Shown here: positions 1 through 8,006 of the stretch, piece after piece | Layout: every line of letters starts with the position of its first letter | How positions within the stretch are numbered: position 1 is the first letter of the stretch | Source of the DNA: JBFXCK01 sp050182275 | Lineage (GTDB): Bacteria; Pseudomonadota; Alphaproteobacteria; SHNJ01 | DNA: 26,803 nt | Direction: 5' to 3' | Assembly (NCBI GenBank): GCA_050182275.1 | Contig: JBFXCK010000018.1 | Coordinates: 1-26,803 of the forward strand | Notes under the pieces: generated by a model | Databases searched by the model: none | The model's input: only the letters and a program-made list of their open reading frames with translations | Told to the model about the DNA's origin: nothing | Made by a program: the position numbers and the translations under genes

Positions 1-552
1 ATTGAAACCCGCTATGGCGAAGTAAAGGGCGGGTTTGACGCGTTAAGCGCGCTTGCCACTTTGGCCTATGAAGGCCGGCGGGCGGCGTATTTTGAAAAAG
101 AATTGATCGCCTCGTTGAAATTAATTGATAGCGGCAAAATCCGCGCCAAGGATATGCGGGCTTCCTGGGCGGGCGCCATGGGCCAAACCCAATTCATGCC
201 CACCACCTTGCAGCGCTATGGGGTGGACGGCAATGGCGATGGCAAAATCGATGTTTGGAATAATAAAACCGATGCTTTAACTTCGGGCGCTAATTATCTC
301 AAGGGCGCCGGCTGGAAGCATGGGCAAGGCTGGGGCCAGGAAATCAGCCCGAATGATCCGCGCTTGGCGCAATATTCCAATGACCCTAATTTCCTTAAAA
401 TCGAGGGTAATACGCCGCATTACTTCCTATTGGCGCCGAACTACCAGGTATTTTTGAATTGGAACCGCTCGCACCTGTTCGCAATCACGGTTGGGCAGCT
501 TGCCGATGCGATAAAAGCAAAGAAATCCACAAGCGGGCGCACCAGCTCTTAA
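1..552 (+). CDS. Lytic murein transglycosylase, MltB/SLT_2 family (5' end outside window)
   Basis: Periplasmic enzyme expected to cleave the MurNAc-GlcNAc bond of peptidoglycan with formation of 1,6-anhydro-MurNAc. The frame is open from base 1, so the N-terminus (signal peptide and start of the domain) lies outside the window. The first residues read IETRYGEVKGGFDALSALAT; the Glu at codon 2 lies in the G-[IV]-E-T-R-[YW]-G motif that carries the catalytic acid of MltB-type enzymes. Further family signatures are the segment with GAMGQTQFMPTT, the DGNGDGKIDVWN stretch, and the C-terminal NWNRS...VGQLADAI. There is no C-terminal peptidoglycan-binding domain; the protein stops soon after the SLT_2 domain in a Ser/Lys-rich tail. 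It precedes rlpA and a D,D-carboxypeptidase, a cell-wall gene neighbourhood. Family assignment is firm; the exact paralogue is not. Confidence 0.9.
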   Translation: METRYGEVKGGFDALSALATLAYEGRRAAYFEKELIASLKLIDSGKIRAKDMRASWAGAMGQTQFMPTTLQRYGVDGNGDGKIDVWNNKTDALTSGANYLKGAGWKHGQGWGQEISPNDPRLAQYSNDPNFLKIEGNTPHYFLLAPNYQVFLNWNRSHLFAITVGQLADAIKAKKSTSGRTSS

Positions 553-553
553 C

Positions 554-583
554 TTGCTTTAGCAGCGCTTTTTAACGTAGACT
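554..583 (+). promoter_or_regulatory. Candidate sigma70-type promoter upstream of rlpA
   Basis: TTGCTT (554-559) and TAGACT (578-583) are separated by 18 bp and lie 35 bp before the rlpA start, just after the transglycosylase stop. The match to consensus is only moderate and rlpA could equally be read through from upstream, so this is a weak call. Confidence 0.25.
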
Positions 584-618
584 CTGCCCCATAACATAAC
601 CAGGACAAACGAGGGTCG

Positions 619-1671
619 ATGCGCCTTTTTCTAGTACTTGCACTCTTTGCCTTAAGCGCTTGCGCAGAAACGCAATTTTTGGCGCAAGGCGGTAAAATGC
701 TGGGCTTTGGCAATGACCGGGGCGGCTATAAAATTGGCAAGCCCTACCAGGTGGAAGGCACTTGGTACTACCCGAAAGAAGAATGGAACTATGTCGAAAC
801 CGGCATTGCTTCCTGGTATGGCGATGATTTTCACGGCAAATATACCGCTAACGGCGAATCTTATGACATGAATTCCTTGACCGCCGCTCACCGTACTTTG
901 CAGCTGCCCAGCATTGTGCGGGTCACCAATTTAGAAAATGGCCGGGCGCTGAATTTACGGGTGAATGACCGGGGGCCGTTTTTACGCGGCCGCATTATCG
1001 ACGTTTCCGCCCGCGCTGCCGAATTGCTGGGTTTCCGCTCTAAGGGCACGGCCAGGGTGAAGGTCGAAGTTTTGCCCATTGAAAGCCGCCAAGTAGCGCG
1101 GGAGGCGGGCGCCACCTTCGATCCGCGTTCACCTAATTCCATCCAAATGGCGCGCCGTCAAAATGCGCGGCCGCAATTCGCGCAGCAAGAACCGGAAGAA
1201 CCAAAACCCGCTATGCCGCTGACCCTGGTGGAAAGCCAGGATTTACCGCCCTTGCCGGGCAATATCATCCCGGCTTCTAATGCGCCGCCCGCCATTGCCG
1301 GCAATGAACAGCCTTTGCTGAATCCGGCGGGAGTGGGGGAGAATTCAGCTATCCGGGCCGAACCGCTAAGCCCGCCTGCGCCCCCGGCGGCATCATCGCC
1401 TAGCAAGGTGGATGGCATTGTCCGCCAAGTGCCGGTGAAGCCGACCAACCTCTATGTGCAAGCAGGCGCTTTTTCGAACCCTGAAAATGCATTGAAACTG
1501 CAGCAAAAATTACAAAAACTTGGTAAGGTGACTGTTACTCAAAGCGCCTCCAAGGGCAGGCAATTTTACCGGGTGCGTTTTGGGCCGATGCAATCGGTCA
1601 GCCATGCTGATAAACTCTTGGATCAGGTGGTGAAATCGGGTATTTCCAATGCCCGGATTGTCGTGGATTAA
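619..1671 (+). CDS. rlpA: Septal ring lytic transglycosylase / rare lipoprotein A with SPOR domain
   Basis: RlpA-family lipoprotein that binds and, in several species, cleaves denuded glycan strands at the division septum. The 350-aa product starts with a lipoprotein signal peptide whose lipobox is LSAC with Cys15 as the lipidation site. A double-psi beta-barrel RlpA domain spans about residues 61-152, with GIASWYGDDFHGKYTANGE and RVNDRGPF...GRIIDVS as its hallmarks. A proline-rich, low-complexity linker (about 185-270) leads to a C-terminal SPOR domain (about 275-350, beginning NLYVQAGAFSN), which binds denuded septal peptidoglycan. A GAGGG-like ribosome-binding site lies just before the ATG. 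It sits between the transglycosylase and the carboxypeptidase, consistent with septal wall remodelling. Whether this copy is an active transglycosylase or only a binding protein cannot be told from sequence. Confidence 0.93.
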   Translation: MRLFLVLALFALSACAETQFLAQGGKMLGFGNDRGGYKIGKPYQVEGTWYYPKEEWNYVETGIASWYGDDFHGKYTANGESYDMNSLTAAHRTLQLPSIVRVTNLENGRALNLRVNDRGPFLRGRIIDVSARAAELLGFRSKGTARVKVEVLPIESRQVAREAGATFDPRSPNSIQMARRQNARPQFAQQEPEEPKPAMPLTLVESQDLPPLPGNIIPASNAPPAIAGNEQPLLNPAGVGENSAIRAEPLSPPAPPAASSPSKVDGIVRQVPVKPTNLYVQAGAFSNPENALKLQQKLQKLGKVTVTQSASKGRQFYRVRFGPMQSVSHADKLLDQVVKSGISNARIVVD

Positions 1672-1691
1672 TAAGATAGGATTTAAAGAAT

Positions 1692-2816
1692 ATGATGTGG
1701 CGCTTAGTTTTACTGGCTGTTTTAATTGGCTTTATCGCACCTGCCCATGCGCTGGAAACCCAGGCGAAGCAGGCGATGATGATTGATGCCGGAACCGGCG
1801 CGATATTATTTGAAAAAAACGCCGATGAGCCGATGCATCCGTCTTCCATGAGCAAATTGATGACGGCCTACGCGATTTTTCAGCGCTTGGAAGATGGGCG
1901 CATGAAAATGGATGATACGCTGCCGGTCAGCGAAAAAGCCTGGCGCATGCAGGGCTCGAAAATGTTTGTGCCCTATGGCGAGCGCGTGCGGATCGAAGAT
2001 TTGCTGCGCGGCGTGATTGTGCAATCGGGCAATGATGCTTGCATCGTCTTGGCCGAAGGCGCGGCGGGCAGCGAGGAAGCTTTCGCGCAAGAGCTGGAAA
2101 AAACCGCCAAGGAAATTGGTTTGACTTCCAGCACTTTCCGCAATTCCACCGGCTGGCCCGACCCCGATCATAAAATGACCGCGCGTGATTTAAGCGTTTT
2201 GGCGAAACATATAATCAACGATTTTCCGCAATATTTACCGCTTTATTCGGAAAAAGAATTTACCTATCACAAAATCAAGCAAGGCAACCGCAATCCGCTG
2301 CTTTACGGTTTTCCTGGCGGCGATGGCTTGAAAACCGGCCATACCGAGGAAGCTGGCTATGGCCTAACCGGCACCGCCAAGCGTGGCGATAGGCGGCTGA
2401 TTATGGTGCTAAACGGGCTGCCCAGTATGAAGGCGCGCGCCGAAGAATCGGTCAGGGTATTGGAATGGGGCTTTAGGGAGTTCGATAATTACCGTTTCTT
2501 CGCCAGCCAAGATACGCTGGTGAAAATTCCGGTATGGCAAGGCACGCGGGAAATAGTTGAGGCCGTCAGCGGCCAAGATATTGTCCTAACCTTGCCGCGC
2601 AATAAAGTGGACGAAGTGAAAGTCAAGGTCGCCTATGCCAAACCGGCGCCGGCGCCTTTGCAAGAGGGGCAGGAAATCGGTCAAATCAGTATCGAGGCGC
2701 CGGGACAGCCTGTCATCACTCTGCCGCTAAAAGCCAAACAGGCGGTGGAACGGCAAAATATTTTCGCGCGCTTTTTCCACAATGTTTCCTATTTATTGGC
2801 GGGAAGCAAAACATGA
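1692..2816 (+). CDS. dacC: D-alanyl-D-alanine carboxypeptidase (PBP5/6-type, peptidase S11)
   Basis: Low-molecular-weight penicillin-binding protein that trims the terminal D-Ala from peptidoglycan pentapeptides in the periplasm. The 374-aa protein has a cleavable signal peptide ending AHA (about residue 20). All three S11 active-site motifs are present: S52-M-S-K55 (SxxK), S112-G-N114 (SxN) and K214-T-G216 (KTG). The C-terminal region (about 275-374) matches the PBP5 beta-rich domain and ends in a short helical stretch that may anchor the protein to the membrane. Two ATG codons are adjacent at the start (1692 and 1695); either is possible. The stop codon overlaps the tmk start by 4 bp (ATGA), indicating translational coupling. 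The dacA/dacC/dacF paralogue name is a convention here, not something the sequence resolves. Confidence 0.92.
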   Translation: MMWRLVLLAVLIGFIAPAHALETQAKQAMMIDAGTGAILFEKNADEPMHPSSMSKLMTAYAIFQRLEDGRMKMDDTLPVSEKAWRMQGSKMFVPYGERVRIEDLLRGVIVQSGNDACIVLAEGAAGSEEAFAQELEKTAKEIGLTSSTFRNSTGWPDPDHKMTARDLSVLAKHIINDFPQYLPLYSEKEFTYHKIKQGNRNPLLYGFPGGDGLKTGHTEEAGYGLTGTAKRGDRRLIMVLNGLPSMKARAEESVRVLEWGFREFDNYRFFASQDTLVKIPVWQGTREIVEAVSGQDIVLTLPRNKVDEVKVKVAYAKPAPAPLQEGQEIGQISIEAPGQPVITLPLKAKQAVERQNIFARFFHNVSYLLAGSKT

Positions 2817-3460
2817 AACCGGTAGCCATCGGTAAATTCATTACCCTGGAAGGCGGAGAGGCGGCGGGGAAAAGCACGCAAGGCAAATTGCTTTTGGAAA
2901 ATTTAACCAAGCGCAATATCAGCGCGATTTTTACGCGCGAACCAGGCGGTACGCCCGAGGCCGAGGCGATTCGCAATATCTTGCTGAAAGGCGATGGCGA
3001 TAAATGGGATCCGATGAGCGAGGCGCTTTTGTTTTTCGCCGCGCGGCGCAGCCACGTGCATAAGAAAATCATTCCCGCTTTAAACCAAGGCCAATGGGTG
3101 ATTTGCGACCGTTTTACCGATTCCACCTTGGTCTACCAGGGCATCGTCAAAGGCTTGGGCCTGGAAAAAATGGAAGAACTGCGTAAATTGGTTTTGCCCG
3201 AAATCGTGCCCGATTTAACCTTAATCATTGATGTGCCCCTCGATGTGGCGGCCAAGCGCCTAAGTCGCCGCGCCGGTCTTGACCGGTTGGAAGAAAAATT
3301 TGTGGCCGCGCAAGAGCTGTTTCAACAGGGCTTTCACCGGCTGGCGAAAAACGATCCCATCCGCTACCGCTTGATTGACGGCAGCGGATCGATTCCGGAA
3401 GTGCAAGAACGCATTTTGAAAACGCTGGAGCAAGAACTTTCCTTGCCCAAGGTGGCGTAA
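2813..3460 (+). CDS. tmk: Thymidylate kinase
   Basis: Cytoplasmic dTMP kinase (dTMP + ATP to dTDP + ADP) of the dTTP pathway. The 215-aa protein has the P-loop GGEAAGKST at residues 14-22; the first Ala replaces the more usual Gly. The FTREPGGTPEAE segment near residue 41, the ICDRFTDSTLVYQG motif (Asp100-Arg101) and an Arg-rich LID with RRAGLDRLE are all present, and length matches the bacterial family (about 200-215 aa). It starts in a 4-bp overlap with the carboxypeptidase stop and ends directly against the holB start with no intervening base. The tmk-holB pairing is common in bacteria. Function is secure. Confidence 0.96.
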   Translation: MKPVAIGKFITLEGGEAAGKSTQGKLLLENLTKRNISAIFTREPGGTPEAEAIRNILLKGDGDKWDPMSEALLFFAARRSHVHKKIIPALNQGQWVICDRFTDSTLVYQGIVKGLGLEKMEELRKLVLPEIVPDLTLIIDVPLDVAAKRLSRRAGLDRLEEKFVAAQELFQQGFHRLAKNDPIRYRLIDGSGSIPEVQERILKTLEQELSLPKVA

Positions 3461-4450
3461 ATGGAATGGTTGAATCCTGCCCAAAATCCACACCTGCTGG
3501 GGCATAGAGCGGCCGAAGAAAGTTTATTCGAGGCGCATAAAAATGGCCGTCTTGGCCAGGCATGGATTTTTTATGGGCCGAAAGGCATTGGTAAAGCGAC
3601 TTTGGCTTACCGCCTGGCGCGCTTTTTATTGTCGCAGCATACGGCAACTGGCAATAATGATTCTTTATTATTCGCCCCGCCGCCGGTTGCGGCGGTTGGC
3701 TTGGAAGTAAAGCCTGATCACCGCGCCTTCCGCCTGGTCGCTAATAATTCCCATCCCGATTTATTTGTGATTCCACGGACGGGGGAAGAGGTAAAAAGCG
3801 AAATCGGCATTGACCAGGTGCGCGATTGCATTCAATTTTTACGCTCAACGCCGCAAGAAGGCGGGTGGCGCATTGTGATTGTCGACGGCGCCGATACTTT
3901 AACCCGCGCCGCCGCCAACGCCTTGCTTAAAATTTTGGAAGAGCCGCCCAAACAATCTTTGCTGATTCTTACCTCTATAACTTTGGGGCGTTTGCTGCCG
4001 ACCATTCGCTCCCGCTGCCGTAAACTGGCTTTGCAGCGTTTAGGCGATCAAGATTTAACGCGGCTGATGGAATTAATGAAAGTCGAAGCCGCTTATAAAC
4101 CCCTTCTACCATTGGCCCAGGGAAGCCCCGGCTTCCTGGCGCAATTATTGGCCGAGGAAGAAGTAGAAAAATTCACCAATTTGATTACGGCGGCGGCTGA
4201 TCCCTTGCAACGGCAAGAATTGGCCGAAATATTAGGCGCTAAGGATAATGCCGGCACTCACGAATTGGCGCGGCATATTTTATTGACCCAAATATCCGAT
4301 CAATTGCGGCAATTGGCGCGTCAAGGCAAAAAAGACATGACCGGCCTTGAACGCTGGCAGGTTTTAAAGGAATGGTTTGCCGAAAGCGAGGCCCTGGGCT
4401 ATGACCGGAAGCAATCTTGGCTTCAGGCCTTTCAGAAATTAGCAGCATGA
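3461..4450 (+). CDS. holB: DNA polymerase III subunit delta' (clamp-loader subunit)
   Basis: Clamp-loader subunit that helps load the sliding clamp during replication. The 329-aa protein shows a Walker-A-like GPKGIGKAT (residues 39-47), the segment VIVDGADTLTRAAANALLKI and EEPP that are standard for delta'/DnaX-type AAA+ proteins, and an SRC motif in TIRSRCRKL (the arginine-finger region). The four-cysteine zinc module of E. coli delta' is not visible. It lies directly behind tmk (no gap) and its TGA stop overlaps the metG ATG. The neighbourhood tmk-holB-metG-tatD is a conserved bacterial arrangement and supports holB rather than dnaX. Confidence 0.94.
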   Translation: MEWLNPAQNPHLLGHRAAEESLFEAHKNGRLGQAWIFYGPKGIGKATLAYRLARFLLSQHTATGNNDSLLFAPPPVAAVGLEVKPDHRAFRLVANNSHPDLFVIPRTGEEVKSEIGIDQVRDCIQFLRSTPQEGGWRIVIVDGADTLTRAAANALLKILEEPPKQSLLILTSITLGRLLPTIRSRCRKLALQRLGDQDLTRLMELMKVEAAYKPLLPLAQGSPGFLAQLLAEEEVEKFTNLITAAADPLQRQELAEILGAKDNAGTHELARHILLTQISDQLRQLARQGKKDMTGLERWQVLKEWFAESEALGYDRKQSWLQAFQKLAA

Positions 4451-5976
4451 AAAAAAATTATTACATCACCACTCCGATCTATTATGTGAATGATGCGCCG
4501 CATATCGGGCACGCCTATTCATCGCTGGCGTGCGATGTGCTGGCGCGTTTTAAGCGGCTTGACGGCTATCAGGTGCATTTTCAAACCGGCACCGACGAGC
4601 ATGGGCAAAAAGTGGAAAAATCGGCCAAGGCGGCCGGCATCAGCCCGCAAGAATTTACCGACAAAGTCTCCCAGCAATTCCGCGATTTGGGCAGGGCAAT
4701 GAATTTTAGCGAGGATAATTTTATCCGCACCACCGAACCGCGCCATATTAAAGCGGCGCAGGCTTTATGGGATGAAATGGTCAAGCGCGGCGATATTTAT
4801 TTAGGCTCTTACGCCGGCTGGTATGCCGTGCGCGATGAAGCCTTTTATGATGAAAGCGAATTGGTGAACGGCAAGGCTCCGACAGGCGCCGATGTGGAGT
4901 GGGTCGAGGAACCGAGTTACTTTTTCAAACTCGCTTCCTGGCAAGACCGTTTGCTGGAATTTTATGAAAAAAATCCCGGCTTTATCGCGCCTGAAAGCCG
5001 CCGCAATGAAGTGATTAGTTTTGTTAAATCGGGCCTCAAAGATTTATCAGTATCGCGTACCACCTTTAAATGGGGCGTGCCGATTCCGGGCGCGCCCGAG
5101 CATATTATGTATGTGTGGGTTGATGCGTTGACGAATTATCTAACCGCCGTCGGCTACCCCGATACCAACAGCGCTAGTTTTAAACAATTCTGGCCGGCTG
5201 ATTTGCATATGATGGGTAAAGATATTATCCGCTTTCACGCCGTCTATTGGCCCGCTTTTTTAATGGCGGCCGGCCTCAAACCGCCTAAGCGGGTTTTCGC
5301 CCATGGCTGGTGGACCAATGAGGGGCAGAAAATTTCTAAATCTCTTGGCAATGTGATTGATCCGCATGATTTGATAGCCAGGTACGGGCTTGACCCTATC
5401 CGTTATTTCCTGTTGCGCGAAGTGCCCTTTGGACAGGATGGCGATTTTTCGCATGCCGCGGCCATCCGCCGTATCAATACCGCCTTGGCCAATGATTTCG
5501 GGAATTTAGTGCAGCGTTCGCTTTCTATGGTGCAGCGCTATCACGAGGGTAGTGCGCCCGATGCGGGCCAGCTTAACAGCGCCGATATGGCTTTGCTAAA
5601 ATCGGCCCATGATTTGGTGAATGTGATGCGCAAGCATTTTGATGTCCAGGCTTTTCATTTGGCGATCGAAGCCCATGCCCAGGTGGTCAGCGCCGCCAAC
5701 CGCTATATTGACGAGCAGGCGCCGTGGAATCTCCGCAAAACCGATCAAACGCGCCTGAATGTGGTGTTATGGGTGTTAATCGAAGTGATCCGCAATTTGG
5801 GAATTACGATTCAGCCGGTTATGCCTCAATCGGGCGCTAAGATTTTGGATCAATTAGTTATCCCGGCCGATCAGCGCGATTTTAAGGCTTGCGATATCGC
5901 CCATGCGGTTAGGGCAGGGACAGCATTGCCGGCGCCAACGGGCGTTTTTCCACGGCTTGAAGAAATCGCGGCATGA
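4447..5976 (+). CDS. metG: Methionyl-tRNA synthetase
   Basis: Charges tRNA-Met with methionine. The ATG at 4447 is preferred over an in-frame ATG at 4417: it forms the ATGA overlap used throughout this operon, and MKKNYYITTPIYYVND is the usual family N-terminus. The 509-aa class I synthetase has its HIGH motif at residues 19-22 (PHIGH) and the KMSKS loop as KISKS at 295-299. The connective region reads YAGWYAVRDEAFYDE without cysteine pairs, so this is the zinc-free type, and there is no C-terminal tRNA-binding (EMAP-like) domain, as expected for short MetRS of about 510 aa. It overlaps tatD downstream by 4 bp. Confidence is very high. Confidence 0.97.
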   Translation: MKKNYYITTPIYYVNDAPHIGHAYSSLACDVLARFKRLDGYQVHFQTGTDEHGQKVEKSAKAAGISPQEFTDKVSQQFRDLGRAMNFSEDNFIRTTEPRHIKAAQALWDEMVKRGDIYLGSYAGWYAVRDEAFYDESELVNGKAPTGADVEWVEEPSYFFKLASWQDRLLEFYEKNPGFIAPESRRNEVISFVKSGLKDLSVSRTTFKWGVPIPGAPEHIMYVWVDALTNYLTAVGYPDTNSASFKQFWPADLHMMGKDIIRFHAVYWPAFLMAAGLKPPKRVFAHGWWTNEGQKISKSLGNVIDPHDLIARYGLDPIRYFLLREVPFGQDGDFSHAAAIRRINTALANDFGNLVQRSLSMVQRYHEGSAPDAGQLNSADMALLKSAHDLVNVMRKHFDVQAFHLAIEAHAQVVSAANRYIDEQAPWNLRKTDQTRLNVVLWVLIEVIRNLGITIQPVMPQSGAKILDQLVIPADQRDFKACDIAHAVRAGTALPAPTGVFPRLEEIAA

Positions 5977-6755
5977 TTATCGACAGCCACTGCCATTTAG
6001 ATTATCCGCCGCTGGTTGATGATTTAAACGGCGTATTGGCGCGCGCGAAAAATGCCGGGGTTTCGCATATGCTGACTATCTGCACCAAATTATCGGAATT
6101 TCCGCGCGTGCAAAAAATTGCCGAAGAGAATGAACAAATTTTTTGCTCGGTCGGCATTCACCCGCATAATGCGGCTTCGGAGAAGAAGGTCAGCGCTGAA
6201 GAATTGGTAACACTCGCCAACCATCCCAAAGTCATCGGTATCGGCGAGGCGGGCCTTGATTATTATTACGACCATTCACCCCGTGATGTGCAAAAGGAAC
6301 AATTTCTAACCCATATCGCTGCTTCCCGCACTGTGCAATTGCCCCTAATCGTTCACACTCGCGATGCGGATGAGGATACTGCCGCAATCATTGAAAATGA
6401 AATGAAAAAGGGCGCTTTTCCCTGTTTGCTGCATTGCTTTACCGGCGGAATGGAATTGGCCAAGCGTGGGATTGCGGCTGGGTGCTATATTTCTTTCTCC
6501 GGCATCGCCACCTATAAAAACGCCGAAAATTTACGGGAGGTTGTGAAAATGGCTCCGCTAGAGCGTATTCTGGTTGAAACCGATGCGCCTTACCTCGCCC
6601 CTGTGCCGCAACGCGGCAAGCCGAATGAGCCGGCCTTCATCGTGCATACTTTGGCTTTGTTGGCCGAATTAAAAGGCCTGAGTCCTAAAGAAATGGCCAA
6701 CCAAACAAGCGCCAACTTTACGCGGCTGTTTAGCAAAGCTAAAATCGCTTCATGA
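5973..6755 (+). CDS. tatD: TatD-family metal-dependent hydrolase / DNase
   Basis: Amidohydrolase-superfamily TIM barrel with two divalent metals; family members act as 3'-5' exonucleases or D-aminoacyl-tRNA deacylase-like hydrolases. The 260-aa protein has the N-terminal H6-x-H8 pair (IDSHCHLD), Glu92 in GIGEAGLDYYYD, His128 in IVHTRDADEDT, His154 in LHCFTGG and Asp204 in VETDAPYLAP, so all metal ligands are present. It overlaps metG and the next gene by 4 bp on each side, the common metG-tatD-MBL layout. The physiological substrate is not predictable from the sequence. Confidence 0.93.
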   Translation: MIIDSHCHLDYPPLVDDLNGVLARAKNAGVSHMLTICTKLSEFPRVQKIAEENEQIFCSVGIHPHNAASEKKVSAEELVTLANHPKVIGIGEAGLDYYYDHSPRDVQKEQFLTHIAASRTVQLPLIVHTRDADEDTAAIIENEMKKGAFPCLLHCFTGGMELAKRGIAAGCYISFSGIATYKNAENLREVVKMAPLERILVETDAPYLAPVPQRGKPNEPAFIVHTLALLAELKGLSPKEMANQTSANFTRLFSKAKIAS

Positions 6756-7525
6756 AAATCACCATTCTTGGCTGCGGGGGTTCAGGCGGCGTGCCGATGA
6801 TCGGCGGGCAGTGGGGCGCCTGCGATCCGGCTAATCCCAAAAACCGGCGTTTGCGGCCGTCGATATTGGTGGAAGAGGGGGGAAGCACCCTCCTCGTCGA
6901 TACCTCGCCGGATTTGCGCGAACAATTGCTGACAAACAATATCAATAAAATTGACGCGGTTTTATATACCCACGCCCATGCCGATCATTTGCATGGCATC
7001 GATGATTTGCGCGGCATCAATAAATTGATGAAGCAGCCAATTCCTATATATGCCGATCAAGCCACTTTAACGGAAATTCGCACCGCTTTTGGCTATGTAT
7101 TCCAGCCAATCAATGCCGAAAAATATGGTTATTTCCGCCCGCAATTAACCCCTAATGAAATTGCTGCGGGGCAAAAATTTATGCTGCATAATTTGGAGAT
7201 TACGCCCTTTAATCAAGATCATGGCGTGTGTTCAACCTTAGGATTCCGCTTTAATGCCTTTGCCTATTCAACCGATGTGGTGAATATGCCTGAAGAATCT
7301 TTTACGGCATTGGCTGGCGTCAAACTTTGGGTGGTTGATTGTTTTGTCCGTGAGCAGCATTTCACCCATGCGCATTTAGATAAGACTTTGGCTTGGATCG
7401 AGCGGGTAAAGCCGGAACGTGCTATTTTAACCCATATGGGCGTCAGGCTGGATTACGCAACCTTAAAGAAAGAGTTGCCGCCGCATGTTGAGCCGGCCTA
7501 TGATGGAATGGCTATCGAGATATAA
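6752..7525 (+). CDS. Metallo-beta-lactamase-fold hydrolase (PhnP-like)
   Basis: Probable phosphodiesterase-type MBL-fold enzyme. The 257-aa product has the signature THAHADHLHGIDDLR, giving metal ligands His74, His76, Asp78 and His79, plus an N-terminal GCGGSGGVP loop and later histidines (NQDHGV; ILTHMGVRLDY) expected for the second metal site. It resembles the PhnP / phosphoribosyl 1,2-cyclic phosphate phosphodiesterase branch, but no phn genes are nearby, so the substrate is open. It overlaps tatD by 4 bp and is therefore probably co-transcribed with metG-tatD, a frequent arrangement in alphaproteobacteria. Confidence 0.85.
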   Translation: MKITILGCGGSGGVPMIGGQWGACDPANPKNRRLRPSILVEEGGSTLLVDTSPDLREQLLTNNINKIDAVLYTHAHADHLHGIDDLRGINKLMKQPIPIYADQATLTEIRTAFGYVFQPINAEKYGYFRPQLTPNEIAAGQKFMLHNLEITPFNQDHGVCSTLGFRFNAFAYSTDVVNMPEESFTALAGVKLWVVDCFVREQHFTHAHLDKTLAWIERVKPERAILTHMGVRLDYATLKKELPPHVEPAYDGMAIEI

Positions 7526-7532
7526 ATTTTAT

Positions 7533-7538
7533 GGGAGG
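7533..7538 (+). promoter_or_regulatory. Strong ribosome-binding site that selects the second of two adjacent ATGs
   Basis: GGGAGG lies 2 nt before an ATG at 7541 and 5 nt before a second in-frame ATG at 7544. The spacing favours 7544. This is one of the clearest Shine-Dalgarno sequences in the window. Confidence 0.6.
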
Positions 7539-7543
7539 TTATG

Positions 7544-7963
7544 ATGAGTGAATTTGATTCGCCATTCCACGCGCCGGAAACTATTTTCCGCGCCCCGGAA
7601 TCCGTTTTACCGCCCTTAAAAGAAAAACCCGCCGGGCAGGGGGATGATACTATGCTCGAGCCTTTTCCTGGCCGGGGAAATAATTTTGCCATTTTTTTTA
7701 GCATATTAGCGGCTGCTTTTCCGGTCTTGGTGAAAATTCTTGTTTTGGGCACGAGCCCACAACCGCCTAGCCAACAAAATAGCCCGCCGCGCCCGCAACC
7801 GGCGCCAGCTCCACAAACAACGCCGTTATTTTCAGCGGCGCCTTCTCCTAATGGGCCTACTTACAAACCGAATACAAAAATAATTAATACTGGGGATGAA
7901 ATGCTAGAGGAGTTGATCCAAACGATTGGAAAAAAGAATTCTCAACAACAGCCCACACGTTAA
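7544..7963 (+). CDS. Small proline-rich single-pass membrane protein, function unknown
   Basis: Not recognised. The 139-aa product (140 aa if the ATG at 7541 is used) has a polar N-terminus of about 45 residues, one hydrophobic segment at about 47-68 (with FAIFFSILAAAFPVLVKILV), a proline/glutamine-rich stretch (about 72-105) and a short acidic/basic C-terminus containing GDEMLEELIQTIGKK. The lack of charge before the TM segment and the low-complexity tail suggest an inner-membrane anchor with an extended extramembrane region; orientation is unclear. It starts 15-18 bp after the MBL hydrolase with a strong Shine-Dalgarno sequence, so it is probably the last gene of the operon. The good SD and sensible composition argue for a real gene. 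Confidence 0.65.
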   Translation: MSEFDSPFHAPETIFRAPESVLPPLKEKPAGQGDDTMLEPFPGRGNNFAIFFSILAAAFPVLVKILVLGTSPQPPSQQNSPPRPQPAPAPQTTPLFSAAPSPNGPTYKPNTKIINTGDEMLEELIQTIGKKNSQQQPTR

Positions 7964-8006
7964 TTTTTTCTTATACACATTCACTGCTTTCCATAATATA
8001 TAAACT

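Noticed and set aside
4417..4446. Upstream ATG as the metG start
   Set aside because: It adds ten residues from within holB that do not fit the family; ATG at 4447 gives the ATGA overlap and the standard N-terminus.
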